From contig JAHHIE010000026.1 in NCBI GenBank assembly GCA_019358945.1, positions 23,627-87,626 on the forward strand: a stretch of DNA of 64,000 nucleotides, given 5' to 3'. A program made the position numbers and the translations under genes. This DNA comes from Stenomitos rutilans HA7619-LM2 (GTDB lineage Bacteria > Cyanobacteriota > Cyanobacteriia > Leptolyngbyales > Leptolyngbyaceae). Below are positions 44,630 through 53,648 of the stretch, in pieces (within the stretch, counting starts at the first letter, position 1; each line of letters opens with the position of its first letter). The notes beneath the pieces were generated by a model. It was given only the letters and a program-made list of their open reading frames with translations. It was not told where the DNA came from and did not search any database.

Positions 44630-44725
44630 CTAGAGGTCGCCACCACGGGCTGCCAGTAGAAAAATTACAGCAGGGCCAGCGATGACGATCGCGGCTAACA
44701 TTGTAAGCTGAATAATCGACTCCAT
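44630..44725 (-). CDS. psb30: Photosystem II reaction centre protein Psb30 (Ycf12)
   Basis: A 31-residue single-span membrane protein starts at ATG 44725 with GGGAG and AAGGAC upstream. The sequence reads MESIIQLTMLAAIVIAG, then PAVIFLLAARGGDL. The C-terminal LLAARGG(N/D)L and the AGP turn are the hallmark of Psb30/Ycf12, a small subunit at the periphery of the photosystem II core in the thylakoid membrane. The length matches the family (about 30-45 residues). It is transcribed away from the cysteine-cluster gene and ends in a clear terminator. Confidence 0.9.
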   Translation of the reverse strand: MESIIQLTMLAAIVIAGPAVIFLLAARGGDL

Positions 44726-44907
44726 GTCCTTACTCCCTATCCGTCGCTGAACTAAACTTGATGAGCAGTCGTAACATTTCTGCAACGATTAAATTTTATC
44801 TGGGTCTTTTGCCCACTTCTAAGAAAGTTTACAAAAGTTAAAATAATGGCGAAACTTCATCTATATCTACTAAGTGCAAGCCGTTAAGCTGACGGGGAAT
44901 AGCTATC

Positions 44908-44962
44908 AACGGTCAGCAGTCAGCGGTCAGCCGTAACTCAAAACCCAAAACTCAAAACTCAT
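44908..44962. repeat. Two heptamer families side by side
   Basis: GGTCAGC/AGTCAGC/GGTCAGC heptamers (44910-44931) are followed directly by AACTCAA-type heptamers (44936-44962). Pyrimidine-rich CTCTCCC units then run up to the start codon at 45005. Confidence 0.75.
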
Positions 44963-45004
44963 TCCCTGCTTCTCCTCTCTCCTTACATCTCTCCCCTCTC
45001 CCCT

Positions 45005-45379
45005 ATGGCAACCTGGCGTTGTGTAAAACAGTGTGGTGCATGTTGCCACTTAGACCCAGCTGATCGACCTGATTTAGCAGACTACCTCTCGCCTCAAGAA
45101 CTGACACTTTACCTGAGCCTGGTAGGTGAGAATGGCTGGTGCATTCACTTTGACCACGCAACCCGCGAATGTGGCATTTACACCGATCGCCCACGTTTTT
45201 GCCGCGTCGAGCCAGACGTATTCCAGGATATGTTTGGGGTCGAGCCAGAAGACCTCAACGATTTTGCGATCGCCTGCTGCCAGGAACAGATTGAAGGTGT
45301 CTACGGCGATCGTAGCCTGGAAATGTTGCGGTTCGATCGTGAAGTGGGCACTACCATAGACAGCGCGCTTGACCTTTAG
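45005..45379 (+). CDS. YkgJ-type cysteine-cluster (zinc/iron-chelating) protein
   Basis: This 124-residue soluble protein has the CxxxCGACC signature near the N-terminus (CVKQCGACC), followed by WCIHFD, ECGIYTDRPRFCR and ACCQEQ. This spacing defines the YkgJ/UPF0153 cysteine-cluster family, thought to bind zinc or an iron-sulfur centre. No Shine-Dalgarno is visible: the bases before ATG 45005 are a CTCTCCC repeat. It is followed by two UPF0016 genes on the same strand. Confidence 0.85.
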   Translation: MATWRCVKQCGACCHLDPADRPDLADYLSPQELTLYLSLVGENGWCIHFDHATRECGIYTDRPRFCRVEPDVFQDMFGVEPEDLNDFAIACCQEQIEGVYGDRSLEMLRFDREVGTTIDSALDL

Positions 45380-45440
45380 CAACAAATTTAAGATAATGAA
45401 AAGAATATGAAAACAAGTCATCCCCAACCTTGAATTTGCC

Positions 45441-45920
45441 GTGGAAGCTTCATCAATTGCCGTTTACGGACTGTCTCAGATCTCTCAACGTACTCATCTC
45501 AGCGCTACTAGTGTGTTGATAGACCCGGAAGCCCCAAACGACCCAAAGTTCCTGGTGCATGAGCAGCCAGTTGATTCAGCGATCGCTCAGATAACCACGC
45601 AAACTGCTGAGCCACTTCAACCTCTAGCTGGATCAAACGCACAGTTTTGGAAGATATTTGGCTCCACGTTTATTACGATCTTTCTGGCAGAACTCGGCGA
45701 TAAAACCCAGGTAGCAACGCTTCTAATGTCTGCTCAATCACACGCTCCCTGGTCTGTTTTTACAGGAGCCGCGATCGCCCTTATTACGACAAGCTTGCTG
45801 GGCGTTCTCGTCGGTCAATGGCTGTCTTCTCGCGTCTCTCCTAGAACGCTGGATATTGCGGCTGGTATTACCCTGGCACTGCTGTCGATCGCAATGTTGT
45901 GGGATGCCGTTGGCATATAG
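45441..45920 (+). CDS. UPF0016 (Gdt1/TMEM165) half-size cation exchanger, subunit 1
   Basis: The 159-residue protein starts at GTG 45441. About 70 polar residues precede three hydrophobic segments. The first contains the family signature E-x-G-D-K-T in FLAELGDKTQVATLLM. Full-length UPF0016 proteins have two such motifs in inverted halves; this one has a single half, so it probably pairs with the product of 46052-46357. Cyanobacterial members export or redistribute manganese (Mnx and the half-size Hmx1/Hmx2 of Synechocystis). The long N-terminus is unusual and the start is uncertain. Confidence 0.82.
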   Translation: MEASSIAVYGLSQISQRTHLSATSVLIDPEAPNDPKFLVHEQPVDSAIAQITTQTAEPLQPLAGSNAQFWKIFGSTFITIFLAELGDKTQVATLLMSAQSHAPWSVFTGAAIALITTSLLGVLVGQWLSSRVSPRTLDIAAGITLALLSIAMLWDAVGI

Positions 45921-45976
45921 GCGACAGAAGGCAAAGGGCGGAGGGCAAAAGGCAGAAGGGAGAAGATGAGAAGCTC

Positions 45977-46049
45977 AATGCTGATGGCTGACCACTGATA
46001 GCTGATAGCTTTCCACTAAACCAACTTAAAACTCAAAACTCAAAACTTC
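45977..46049. repeat. Heptamer repeats up to the start codon of 46052
   Basis: GCTGATGGCTGACC and GCTGATAGCTGATAG units are followed by four AACTCAA/AACTTAA heptamers that end two bases before the ATG at 46052. No Shine-Dalgarno is left in between. Confidence 0.75.
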
Positions 46050-46051
46050 TT

Positions 46052-46357
46052 ATGGATTGGCATCTCTTGGGACTCAGCTTCATTACCGTGTTTCTATCAG
46101 AGTTGGGCGATAAAAGCCAACTGGCAGCGATCGCGCTCAGTGGTAACTCCAAGTCGCCGCGAACCATCTTTTTGGGCACGGCTGCGGCTCTGTTGCTGGC
46201 AAGTTTGTTAGGGGTTTTTTTGGGAGAAGGTACCGCTCATTTGCTGCCGCAACGGTTGGTCAAAATTGCTGCCGCGATCGGGTTTGCTGTGATGGCGTTA
46301 CGCTTACTGCTACCTAAATCAGACTCATCTGAAGTTCTAGAAACGTCCCCTGAATAA
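46052..46357 (+). CDS. UPF0016 (Gdt1/TMEM165) half-size cation exchanger, subunit 2
   Basis: The 101-residue protein has three hydrophobic segments, with the signature E-x-G-D-K-S in FLSELGDKSQLAAIALSG and a second hydrophobic pair LLLASLLGVFLGEG / IAAAIGFAVMALRLLLP. It corresponds to one half of a two-motif exchanger, and lies 130 bases after the other half gene. The two would form a heteromeric Mn(2+)/Ca(2+)-H(+) exchanger; substrate assignment is by family knowledge only. Confidence 0.85.
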   Translation: MDWHLLGLSFITVFLSELGDKSQLAAIALSGNSKSPRTIFLGTAAALLLASLLGVFLGEGTAHLLPQRLVKIAAAIGFAVMALRLLLPKSDSSEVLETSPE

Positions 46358-46450
46358 GCTTCGTTGACAGCGTTTTCCATCTTCACGACTTAAAATAGAG
46401 ATTGACAACCCTGTTGAAAACGCTTGCAGAAACCCTGCACTGAGAGAACT

Positions 46451-46714
46451 ATGGCTGCTAATGTTGAGATTTACACCTGGAGCTCCTGTCCCTACTGCAT
46501 TCGGGCAAAGGCATTACTCGATCGTAAGGGCGTAGAGTACACCGAATACTGCATTGATGGCGATGAAGCGGCTAGAGCCAAGATGTCGCAACGTGCTCAC
46601 GGTCATCGCTCTCTACCGCAGATTTTTATCAACGATCAGCATGTTGGTGGGTGTGACGACATTACGGCTTTGAATGCTCAAGGGAAGCTCGATCCGCTAC
46701 TCCAGGCCAGTTAA
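46451..46714 (+). CDS. grxC: Glutaredoxin (GrxC type)
   Basis: ATG 46451, not the in-frame start at 46424, begins the conserved protein; GAGAG lies upstream. The 87-residue dithiol glutaredoxin has active-site CPYC (YTWSSCPYCIRAK), the cis-Pro motif SLPQIFIND and the glutathione-binding GGCDD. It reduces disulfides with glutathione in the cytosol. It lies 80 bases before gshB, an adjacency common in cyanobacteria, so glutathione supply and use are co-expressed. Confidence 0.95.
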   Translation: MAANVEIYTWSSCPYCIRAKALLDRKGVEYTEYCIDGDEAARAKMSQRAHGHRSLPQIFINDQHVGGCDDITALNAQGKLDPLLQAS

Positions 46715-46795
46715 ACTGTCCATAGCCCACCATTAGTCGTCTGCTGTCTATGTGCGATTGACGGCCCACGATTAATCTTCGCCTAAGGACACCCC

Positions 46796-47767
46796 GTGAA
46801 ATTTGCCTTCATCATTGACCCGATTCAGCGGCTCGACCCTGGACATGATACCAGCGTGGCGCTGATGGAAGCAGCACAAGCGTTGGGACACGACGTTTGG
46901 ATCACTCAAGCGCAACAGCTAGGTGTCGCCAACGGTAAGGCGTTTGCGCTGTTAGAACGCGTTGAATTTACACCTGTACAGTTGAGCGAAGGGCTTTGGG
47001 TAGCGGTTAATCCCTGGTTTACGTTGGGCGATCGCACGTTGCTTCCCCTTGAGGCGATGGATGCCGTCTTCATGCGGACTGATCCCCCCGTGACGGTGCC
47101 TTACCTCTACGCAACCTACATTCTGGACTACATTAATCCCGCCAGAGCATTGGTGGTTAACGCACCCGCAGGCATTCGGGCAGCCAATGAAAAAATGTAT
47201 GCCTTACAGTTCAGCGATGCCATCCCAGAAACCATCGTCAGCCAAGATAAGCAGGTCATTCGAGCCTTTGTAGAGCGTAAGGGCCTTGCCGTCTTAAAGC
47301 CACTGGGCGGCAAAGCTGGGGAGGGCATTCTCATCCTTGAGGCGGGCGATCGCAACATTAATTCCTTAATTGAAATTAGTACGCATCAGGGCATCGTCCC
47401 GGTAATGGTGCAGACGTATCTGCCAGAAGCGAAAGACGGCGATAAACGGATCATTTTGCTGAACGGTGAGCCGATCGGCGCGGTCAATCGCATTCCTACA
47501 GGCAACGAATTTCGAGGCAATATGGCGGTTGGCGGTAGGGTTGCTCAAACGACGATAACCGATCGAGAGCAGCAAATTTGCCGCCAACTGGCACCAACGT
47601 TACAGCGCGACGGCCTGATCTTCGTCGGCATTGACATCATTGGTGGCTACTTGACCGAAGTGAATGTGACCAGTCCTACAGGTATTCGTGAGATCGATCG
47701 ATTAGACAACATTCGCCTGGGGCAACAGGTCATTGAGTGGGTTGTACGCACTCGCCAAGGCAAGTAG
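46796..47767 (+). CDS. gshB: Glutathione synthetase
   Basis: The 323-residue ATP-grasp enzyme adds glycine to gamma-glutamylcysteine. It starts at GTG 46796 with AAGGAC six bases before. It has the family N-terminus IIDPIQRLDPGHDTS, then RTDPPVTVPYLYATYILD, the ATP-binding loop KPLGGKAGEGI, RIILLNGEPIGAVNRIP and the metal-binding EVNVTSPTGIREI. The length is normal. It is the second gene of the glutaredoxin-gshB pair. Confidence 0.97.
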   Translation: MKFAFIIDPIQRLDPGHDTSVALMEAAQALGHDVWITQAQQLGVANGKAFALLERVEFTPVQLSEGLWVAVNPWFTLGDRTLLPLEAMDAVFMRTDPPVTVPYLYATYILDYINPARALVVNAPAGIRAANEKMYALQFSDAIPETIVSQDKQVIRAFVERKGLAVLKPLGGKAGEGILILEAGDRNINSLIEISTHQGIVPVMVQTYLPEAKDGDKRIILLNGEPIGAVNRIPTGNEFRGNMAVGGRVAQTTITDREQQICRQLAPTLQRDGLIFVGIDIIGGYLTEVNVTSPTGIREIDRLDNIRLGQQVIEWVVRTRQGK

Positions 47768-48212
47768 GACTGTGCAACACAGTCATTTTCACTTGCATCC
47801 ACTACACCCTACACCTCACACCCATCTTCAAGGAACTGTGGCTTGACCAATCAACAACCGTGAGTAGGGCAATGCACCCACGTCGGTCGAAACTGATGTC
47901 GGCAAAATGGCTGCTATGTAACGTTGTGCTACAACCATACAGCACCACCCGAAATTCACTCGATCGCAGTTGATGGGTACTTTAGCCCCTAAGACAAGAG
48001 GGACAGTAACAAGCCCCCCGTTACTGTCCCTCTCGTTCTTCTCGTGGAGTGGGCATCTACACAGCCCAACCTGCTTCAAGATAGCCAGTACAAGGGTGCT
48101 GGTGGGTGAAGCAGCCATAAAGGGGGAATGAGAAATCTGTGAGGTTTAAAGGCTCGTTCTACCAAAGTAGAGTGTCAAAACCGTCTGAATCAATGGCTAT
48201 TAGCCGTCATCA
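47768..48212. other. Spacer between convergent genes with a strong hairpin
   Basis: This 445-base spacer contains the 14-bp-stem hairpin at 47997-48033 and otherwise no recognisable feature. The short frame at 47737-47973 overlaps gshB and has no ribosome binding site. Confidence 0.5.
47997..48033. terminator. Strong inverted repeat, possible bidirectional terminator
   Basis: A perfect 14-bp stem (AGAGGGACAGTAAC / GTTACTGTCCCTCT) has a 9-base C-rich loop and is followed on the plus strand by a T/C-rich tail. It lies between convergent gshB and the GIY-YIG-like gene and could terminate both; the lack of a pure T run leaves some doubt. Confidence 0.6.
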
Positions 48213-48842
48213 TTAACCGATGACAAGTCCGGTAAACGGTGTTCCCCACATGTCCCAGTTTTCCTTATTGAACGGCGATCGCCACTTGTGGATGAGCGCT
48301 GATTCTAGCCGTTGGCGATCGCGAGTTTGAGTGGGCGCTAATGACCAAAAAGCTATCCCTAACTGCGTTTCAAGCTGGTTTTGGTAGTGAGCTTGCCGAT
48401 AGTTCAGCAAATAGCGCTTGCAGTCATGTTCACCTTTCCAACGCTGTCCAGATTTCACCGTTTCGCCAACGTACAGCAAGATTGGCAGTTCGTAATCAAT
48501 CACAAAATACAGCGCTGCCACTCCCTGTCCATCAGCTTTCCACCGCCAAAACTCAGTGTTCTGCTGAGGCAGGCTAAACGGATCAATGTGATTAGGATCA
48601 ACGGCAATGCTTTCTGTCATTGAGTCTAAGAGAAAGGCTTGCTGCAAGGATGGGGTAAGACAAACCTGCTGCTGATAGTGAAACAGGCGCTGTTTCCAAG
48701 CTTGCAAAGTGTCGCTACTGATTTTTAGCCGTTCTGGTTGTTGGCTCCCATACTTTAAGGTCTTCTGCTCAGCAACCGAAAAAAGCGAGAGTTGATCGCG
48801 GCTGTACGTCAAGCCAACCTCCACCTGTAGAATTACCACCAT
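48213..48842 (-). CDS. GIY-YIG-like nuclease-family protein
   Basis: The 209-residue protein has a C-terminal domain resembling GIY-YIG endonucleases: ALYFVIDYELPILLYVGET (the two short strands), Arg in GQRWKGEHDCKRYL, and a Glu in RQRLESALIHKWRSPFNKENW. Residues 1-100 are an N-terminal extension of unknown fold. No membrane segment is present. It stands alone, convergent with gshB. Its role (repair or a selfish-element remnant) is not known. Confidence 0.72.
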   Translation of the reverse strand: MVVILQVEVGLTYSRDQLSLFSVAEQKTLKYGSQQPERLKISSDTLQAWKQRLFHYQQQVCLTPSLQQAFLLDSMTESIAVDPNHIDPFSLPQQNTEFWRWKADGQGVAALYFVIDYELPILLYVGETVKSGQRWKGEHDCKRYLLNYRQAHYQNQLETQLGIAFWSLAPTQTRDRQRLESALIHKWRSPFNKENWDMWGTPFTGLVIG

Positions 48843-48998
48843 ACAGACTACGCTATATCTGTAAAAACGGCACAGAAATGGCGCTAATTGGCTCAGAGTT
48901 CTTTGATGTGCAGTTATGTCTCGTGCAAAGGTCGGTTTTTAATGGCTCGTATGAGTGCAGTAAACTTTGAGTGACCGCTTCAGGCAACCGTTGACGAC

Positions 48999-49589
48999 AT
49001 GACCGCAAACAATATCAATCTTGAACCGGGTTACTGGGATGGCATTTGGCAACAAGAACGCGACGTAACCTGGCGACAATACCCAGGCTGTTTTGGTAGA
49101 ATCTGCTGGGCTATAGGGCATTTCAACGAAGTTCTGGAGTTAGGCTGCGGCACAGGAGTGTTAGCGCGTCGGCTACTCGGCTTTGGGAATGCTGTAACTG
49201 GGCTGGATATTTCTGCAACGGCGATCGCTCAGTTACCGCCTGAGATCACAGGGATTGTGGCAACCCTGCCGGATATTCCGTTGCCCGACCACAGTTTTGA
49301 TGTGATTGTGGCAACTGAAACCCTGGAGCATATCGAAGATGATCGTGGTTGCATCGAGAGGGCTGTTCAAGTCTTGCGCCCCGGAGGTCGGCTCTATGTA
49401 GCCGTGCCCAACGATTGCCTGGGGCCAGAGGAAGAACCAGAACACTTACGAAAATACACCCCGGAAGCGATCGAGGCGTTGCTTTCACCCTATGGTCAGG
49501 TGTTTATTGAGACGTTTGTGGATGAGTTTGTGGTCACACCGGGGCAAATCGTCGCCCAACCCACAATTCTAGCTGCACTTTACACCTAG
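48999..49589 (+). CDS. Class I SAM-dependent methyltransferase
   Basis: The 196-residue protein shows motif I VLELGCGTGVLARRL, the post-I acidic residue in VTGLDIS, motif II region DHSFDVIVATETLEHI and motif III VLRPGGRLYVAVPN. The fold is of Methyltransf_11 type; the substrate cannot be told from sequence. It is divergent from the GIY-YIG-like gene. Confidence 0.88.
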   Translation: MTANNINLEPGYWDGIWQQERDVTWRQYPGCFGRICWAIGHFNEVLELGCGTGVLARRLLGFGNAVTGLDISATAIAQLPPEITGIVATLPDIPLPDHSFDVIVATETLEHIEDDRGCIERAVQVLRPGGRLYVAVPNDCLGPEEEPEHLRKYTPEAIEALLSPYGQVFIETFVDEFVVTPGQIVAQPTILAALYT

Positions 49590-49789
49590 CTTTAGCGTCA
49601 TGGGAGGATGTACCTCATTTGGCTTCCAGCCCTGGATATGGCAAGGCCCACCTTCACAGCTCACCTTTAGAATGGTCTCTACGGAATAAGGGGTTTGAAA
49701 ATTTGCACTTGCATGCTAAGCGGCCAGTAAATCCTGTTAACGATGGGTTGAAAAGCCGAATGTCGGCCTCCTTATCTAAAAGCTTGACT

Positions 49790-50170
49790 TTAGGTCGCAA
49801 CACCTCTGGGCACCCCTTCTAGGGCTTCTTGTTCCGTTTCAAAAATTTCAAACACTGAGTCCATCATGGTCACTTCAAAGACTAGCTTGGCTTCGGGATG
49901 AACATTACAAATGCGAAAGCTGCCGCGTACCTTGTCAGCATCACGCATACCCGCAACCAGAGAAGTCAAGCCAGAGCTATCAATAAAGTTAACTTGCCCA
50001 AGATTGACCACCACATGGCGACTGAGTTTAGAAATACATTCTTGCAACTTCAGGCGAAACTGCCATGCGGTTGTAATATCAAGCCGTCCAGTAGGCGTTA
50101 AAACAATGACGGTGGTGCCGTCTTGCGTTGTATGGGTTTTCTGCTCCATGTGAATCGATTTTTGCTCCAT
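49790..50170 (-). CDS. STAS-domain anti-sigma-factor antagonist-like protein
   Basis: The 126-residue protein is a single STAS domain (VIVLTPTGRLDITTAWQFR, VVVNLGQVNFIDSSGLTSLV) with the conserved Asp-Ser-Ser at the usual phosphorylation site. Such proteins bind anti-sigma factors or act in partner-switching networks. Two in-frame ATGs (50170, 50149) lie in a local ATGGAGCA duplication; the start is uncertain. No anti-sigma kinase gene is adjacent. Confidence 0.88.
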   Translation of the reverse strand: MEQKSIHMEQKTHTTQDGTTVIVLTPTGRLDITTAWQFRLKLQECISKLSRHVVVNLGQVNFIDSSGLTSLVAGMRDADKVRGSFRICNVHPEAKLVFEVTMMDSVFEIFETEQEALEGVPRGVAT

Positions 50171-50448
50171 AAGGCTCGCTTTACCCTCTCCTACGAACGG
50201 TGGACGCTTGGGCTGATTTTAACCGAAGATCTGAAATACGTCTCTAGCCTTCAAGTGCGCAAGAGCAGATTGCAGCGGCAAATAGTCGCCTTTAAGCAGA
50301 CTAGCGGCACAAATAACTACACTTAAGCACACCCACTTAGAAGCATCCGTTTGTTGGAGGCTCTGGGCATAAGTTTTGGTTAGATCTCGATCGCAGTAAG
50401 CTTAAGCGCCGCATGGTAATACCACACAAACCCTATAAGCAGTCTACT

Positions 50449-51504
50449 CTACCCAGCTTGACTTGGTAGAGTCCAGTTTACCCAATCTTGCGGTTTCAAA
50501 AACGTCTCGTAAAGTGAGGCTTCTGGGGTATTGGGTTCTGGGGTATAGCTATACTCCCAGCGAACTAACGGTGGCAAAGACATCAGAATCGACTCCGTGC
50601 GTCCGTTTGTCTGTAAGCCAAAAATCGTGCCTCGATCGTAGACCAGGTTGAATTCAACGTAGCGGCCCCGTCGATAAAGCTGGAAATTGCGCTCACGCTC
50701 ACCATAAGCATGAGACTGTCGCCGTTCAATGATGGGTAGATAAGCGGGTAAAAACGCTGTACCGCAACTTTGAATGAACCCAAAGATATCGTCCCAGGTG
50801 CGTCCCTTCACAGCACCCACTGTTTGGCTATGGCGAGCGGCGTCTGTGTCACTTTGAGAGCCAGGATACGTGATTGGGTAAAGAATGCCTTGCGTGTCTT
50901 GATAATCAAAGAAGATGCCGCCAACACCACGCGTTTCCTGACGGTGCTTAAGGTAGAAGTATTCATCGCACCAGAGTTTAAAGGTCGGATAATACTCTGG
51001 ATGATGGCGATCGCAGGCCTGCTTCAGCGTTTGGTGGAAGTGAACGACATCTTCCGCAAACGGGTAGTAAGGGGTAAGGTCAATGCCACCACCGAACCAC
51101 CAGACAGGCCCCGCCTCAAAGTAGCGGTAGTTGAGATGCACCGTAGGAATGTAGGGATTGCGGGGATGCAACACCATTGATGTGCCCGTCGCGTAAAACT
51201 CGTAGCCTCTTGCCTCTGGTCGCTGCATCACGATCGACGGCGGCAGGTCTTTACCCCATACTTCTGAGAAATTAACGCCACCCTGTTCAAAGACCTTGCC
51301 CTCTCGCAGCACACGCGATCGTCCACCACCGCCTTCTTCCCGCACCCAGCTATCTTCCTGAAAGGTGCCTCCATCGTCTGCTTGCTCTAAGCCCTGACAA
51401 ATTTGATCCTGTAAGCCTCGCAAGAACTGGCTGACTCGCTGCCGCGAATCACTGGGAGGAAGCGGTGAAGATACAGCCGTTTCAGAGGTGGAAAACGCAG
51501 TCAT
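50449..51504 (-). CDS. hemF: Oxygen-dependent coproporphyrinogen III oxidase
   Basis: The 351-residue enzyme makes protoporphyrinogen IX for haem and chlorophyll. The family motifs are [45 protein letters not shown] and [22 protein letters not shown] 51504 is preferred over the TTG two codons earlier. The length is normal. It lies downstream of ruvX on the same strand with a 170-base gap. Confidence 0.97.
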   Translation of the reverse strand: MTAFSTSETAVSSPLPPSDSRQRVSQFLRGLQDQICQGLEQADDGGTFQEDSWVREEGGGGRSRVLREGKVFEQGGVNFSEVWGKDLPPSIVMQRPEARGYEFYATGTSMVLHPRNPYIPTVHLNYRYFEAGPVWWFGGGIDLTPYYPFAEDVVHFHQTLKQACDRHHPEYYPTFKLWCDEYFYLKHRQETRGVGGIFFDYQDTQGILYPITYPGSQSDTDAARHSQTVGAVKGRTWDDIFGFIQSCGTAFLPAYLPIIERRQSHAYGERERNFQLYRRGRYVEFNLVYDRGTIFGLQTNGRTESILMSLPPLVRWEYSYTPEPNTPEASLYETFLKPQDWVNWTLPSQAG

Positions 51505-51607
51505 AGTCAATCTCGATCGCTCTTAATGCTTTCTTAGCCTACCGTGAATTGTACCCACAACCAAGTTAGTGTGAGATTTATAAATAAGTGTGAAGGGAAG
51601 GGGAAAG

Positions 51608-51688
51608 TTTTGAGTTTTGAGTTGTTCCTTGACCTACTCCCTACTCCCCACCTTCTGCCTTCTACCTCCTACCCTCACCCCTCATCCA
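51608..51688. repeat. TTTTGAG heptamers and pyrimidine-rich repeats
   Basis: TTTTGAGTTTTGAG (complement of the CTCAAAA family) is followed by degenerate CCTACTC/CCTTCTG-type heptamers that reach the 3' end of the ruvX gene. Confidence 0.6.
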
Positions 51689-52133
51689 CTAACCGTTCCA
51701 GGTACCGCTCAATTAAAAGAATTGCCACGATGTCGTCGATCGGGCGAGAAATTGTGCGAAAGGATTGTGGAATCAGGCTTGCAAGTCCTTGGGCGGGGTA
51801 CATTTGCCAGTAGCGATCGCGAGCTTGGAGGGTGCTGTGGCGCTCATCAACCATCACGACGCGGAGAGGTTCAACTAATTCATGGTTCAGCCGTTGTTTC
51901 CAATCCTTGGCTGTGGTTTGGTCGCCCATCACCAGCAACGAAATGGGAAATTGCTGCCGCAGGTGCTGAATGGTTGCGATCGCCGCTTCCGCTTCAATAA
52001 CCTTGTGGTAGCGCAGCGTTCGATCAACGCCAATAACGGCCAGACCACACTTGCGACGACCGGGATCAAACCCTAAAATGACAGGCTGGTCAGACGGAGG
52101 GAGGTCAGGTTGTGAAGGAGGGCTGGATAGCAT
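51675..52133 (-). CDS. ruvX: RuvX/YqgF-type RNase H-fold nuclease
   Basis: The 152-residue RNase H-fold protein has the catalytic Asp motif ILGFDPGRRKCGLAVIG, a central LLVMGDQTT, the DERHST motif (VVMVDERHSTLQARDRYW) and the C-terminal RPIDDIVAILLIERYL. Members process pre-16S rRNA 5' ends and have been called Holliday junction resolvase-like. It lies just after the DUF3084 gene (36-base gap), giving an operon ntcA-side DUF3084-ruvX. Confidence 0.9.
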   Translation of the reverse strand: MLSSPPSQPDLPPSDQPVILGFDPGRRKCGLAVIGVDRTLRYHKVIEAEAAIATIQHLRQQFPISLLVMGDQTTAKDWKQRLNHELVEPLRVVMVDERHSTLQARDRYWQMYPAQGLASLIPQSFRTISRPIDDIVAILLIERYLERLVDEG

Positions 52134-52169
52134 AGCGTGGCATGACCAAAGAGCATCAACGTGAAACCG

Positions 52170-53555
52170 TTAGGGATTTTGTCCGCCTGTGGCAGGTGCT
52201 AGATTCTTTGTGCGGAGCAGCACTTGTCCATTCTGGCTGGCGATTAAATCGATATTAAGCGGTCCAACTGTATACGTAACATCTGACGTAACGGCCTGTA
52301 GTTCGATCGTCTGCTTGTACTGCTTTAGTTGTTCAATAAAGGTAATGACATCTTGAATCCGCCCAATCTGAACAGAATCTGTGAGAATCCCAAGATTACG
52401 GGCACGAAAATTAGCGGCGGTCAGCAATTGGTTAATGCGCTGCTGAATTTGAGCATCTGACAAGGTAGAGGGGTTGAACGACGTGCCAGCAACCACATCA
52501 CCTGCTAGAAAGACAACCCGATTGCGCACAGCATCGCCAAACACCTGAATGAACTTTTCACCCACAAGGTAGTTGGCACCGGAGTAGATGCGAACAATAT
52601 AGTCCTGCCCGTCATCAATTTGTTCAATGAGTTGTTTCACATCTGCACTGGTGATCTGCACAATGCGATCGCGGGTTCCAGGTCGTACTAATCGAATAGC
52701 CGATTGATTGGCTTCACGAAGGAGTTGATCAATGGCTTGCTGCGCTGCTGCTGTGTTGGTAGTACGAATGCCGATCGATGCCAGCACCTGCCCTCGCAGA
52801 ATTACCACATTGCCGATGCGTAACCCTTGTGCAGTTGATTGCAACGCTTGCACGCTTCTTGTCAAATCTTCTTGCTGCGTTTCCAGATCCTTAAGACGGG
52901 CTTCGCGCTGTTGAATAATTTGGTCTCTGGCGCGAATCTCCTGTTCTCGTTGCCCAATCACACGATCGCGTGCCGCTTGCAGTTGACCAATCTCCGATCG
53001 CAACCGCAGGGCTTGTGCAGAAACATTTGCCAATCGCCCCTGGGTGAGACTCAGTGCCGTTTGAATGCGAGCCGCTTCGGCCTGGGCTCGAGATCGTTCT
53101 GCGATCGCGCCTTTTAACGATTGATTGGTTTCGGCAAGCTGCTTTTTGGCAGACGCTCGATCGGAGCGCGATTTTGTCAATTCTCGTTCGATTTGCCCTT
53201 TTTGAATTCTCGCTTCTTCCAACTCAGTCCGAGTGTTTCGCAGTCGGCGTTGAATGGTGCCTAACTCAAACACTCCGGTACGCAGTTGGTTGCTGGCAGC
53301 AAACAAGACGCCCAGAGTCGAAGCCGAAATTAGAATTCCCGTAATAATGGTGACCAACGTTGCCGTCTTGCGGGGACGCAGCTTAAACAAGCTAAGACGA
53401 GCTTTACCAACACGAGTGCCGATGCGATCGCCCAATGTGGCAATGACCGCACCAAGTATCAGCACTGCCAAAATCAGAATTTCCCCGCCGGACACACTTA
53501 CACTCCCAAAGGCCCCTGTTTCACAACCCTGATGAAGCTGTTGGAGCGAATTCAC
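52170..53555 (-). CDS. DUF3084 membrane/coiled-coil protein
   Basis: The 461-residue protein has two N-terminal membrane helices (ILILAVLILGAVIATLG, TLVTIITGILISASTLGVL). A coiled coil of about 160 residues follows (RNTRTELEEARIQKGQIERE onward), then a globular C-terminal domain (GQVLASIGIRTTNTAAA, YSGANYLVGEKFIQVFG). This arrangement is typical of DUF3084, which is widespread in cyanobacteria. The start is GTG 53555 with GAGGT ten bases before it; the ATG nearby is out of frame. The role is unknown. Confidence 0.88.
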   Translation of the reverse strand: MNSLQQLHQGCETGAFGSVSVSGGEILILAVLILGAVIATLGDRIGTRVGKARLSLFKLRPRKTATLVTIITGILISASTLGVLFAASNQLRTGVFELGTIQRRLRNTRTELEEARIQKGQIERELTKSRSDRASAKKQLAETNQSLKGAIAERSRAQAEAARIQTALSLTQGRLANVSAQALRLRSEIGQLQAARDRVIGQREQEIRARDQIIQQREARLKDLETQQEDLTRSVQALQSTAQGLRIGNVVILRGQVLASIGIRTTNTAAAQQAIDQLLREANQSAIRLVRPGTRDRIVQITSADVKQLIEQIDDGQDYIVRIYSGANYLVGEKFIQVFGDAVRNRVVFLAGDVVAGTSFNPSTLSDAQIQQRINQLLTAANFRARNLGILTDSVQIGRIQDVITFIEQLKQYKQTIELQAVTSDVTYTVGPLNIDLIASQNGQVLLRTKNLAPATGGQNP

Positions 53556-53648
53556 ATACAGCGTACCTCAAGTCGTTAAATTTTGTTGTGCGTTGCTAAA
53601 TTTGTAACTTGCGATGATGAGAAAGAGACGTTTGAAGTTGGCTTAGTG

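Noticed and set aside
49619..49822. 67-aa plus-strand frame after the methyltransferase
   Set aside because: No ribosome site; composition is unlike protein; it overlaps the end of the STAS gene.
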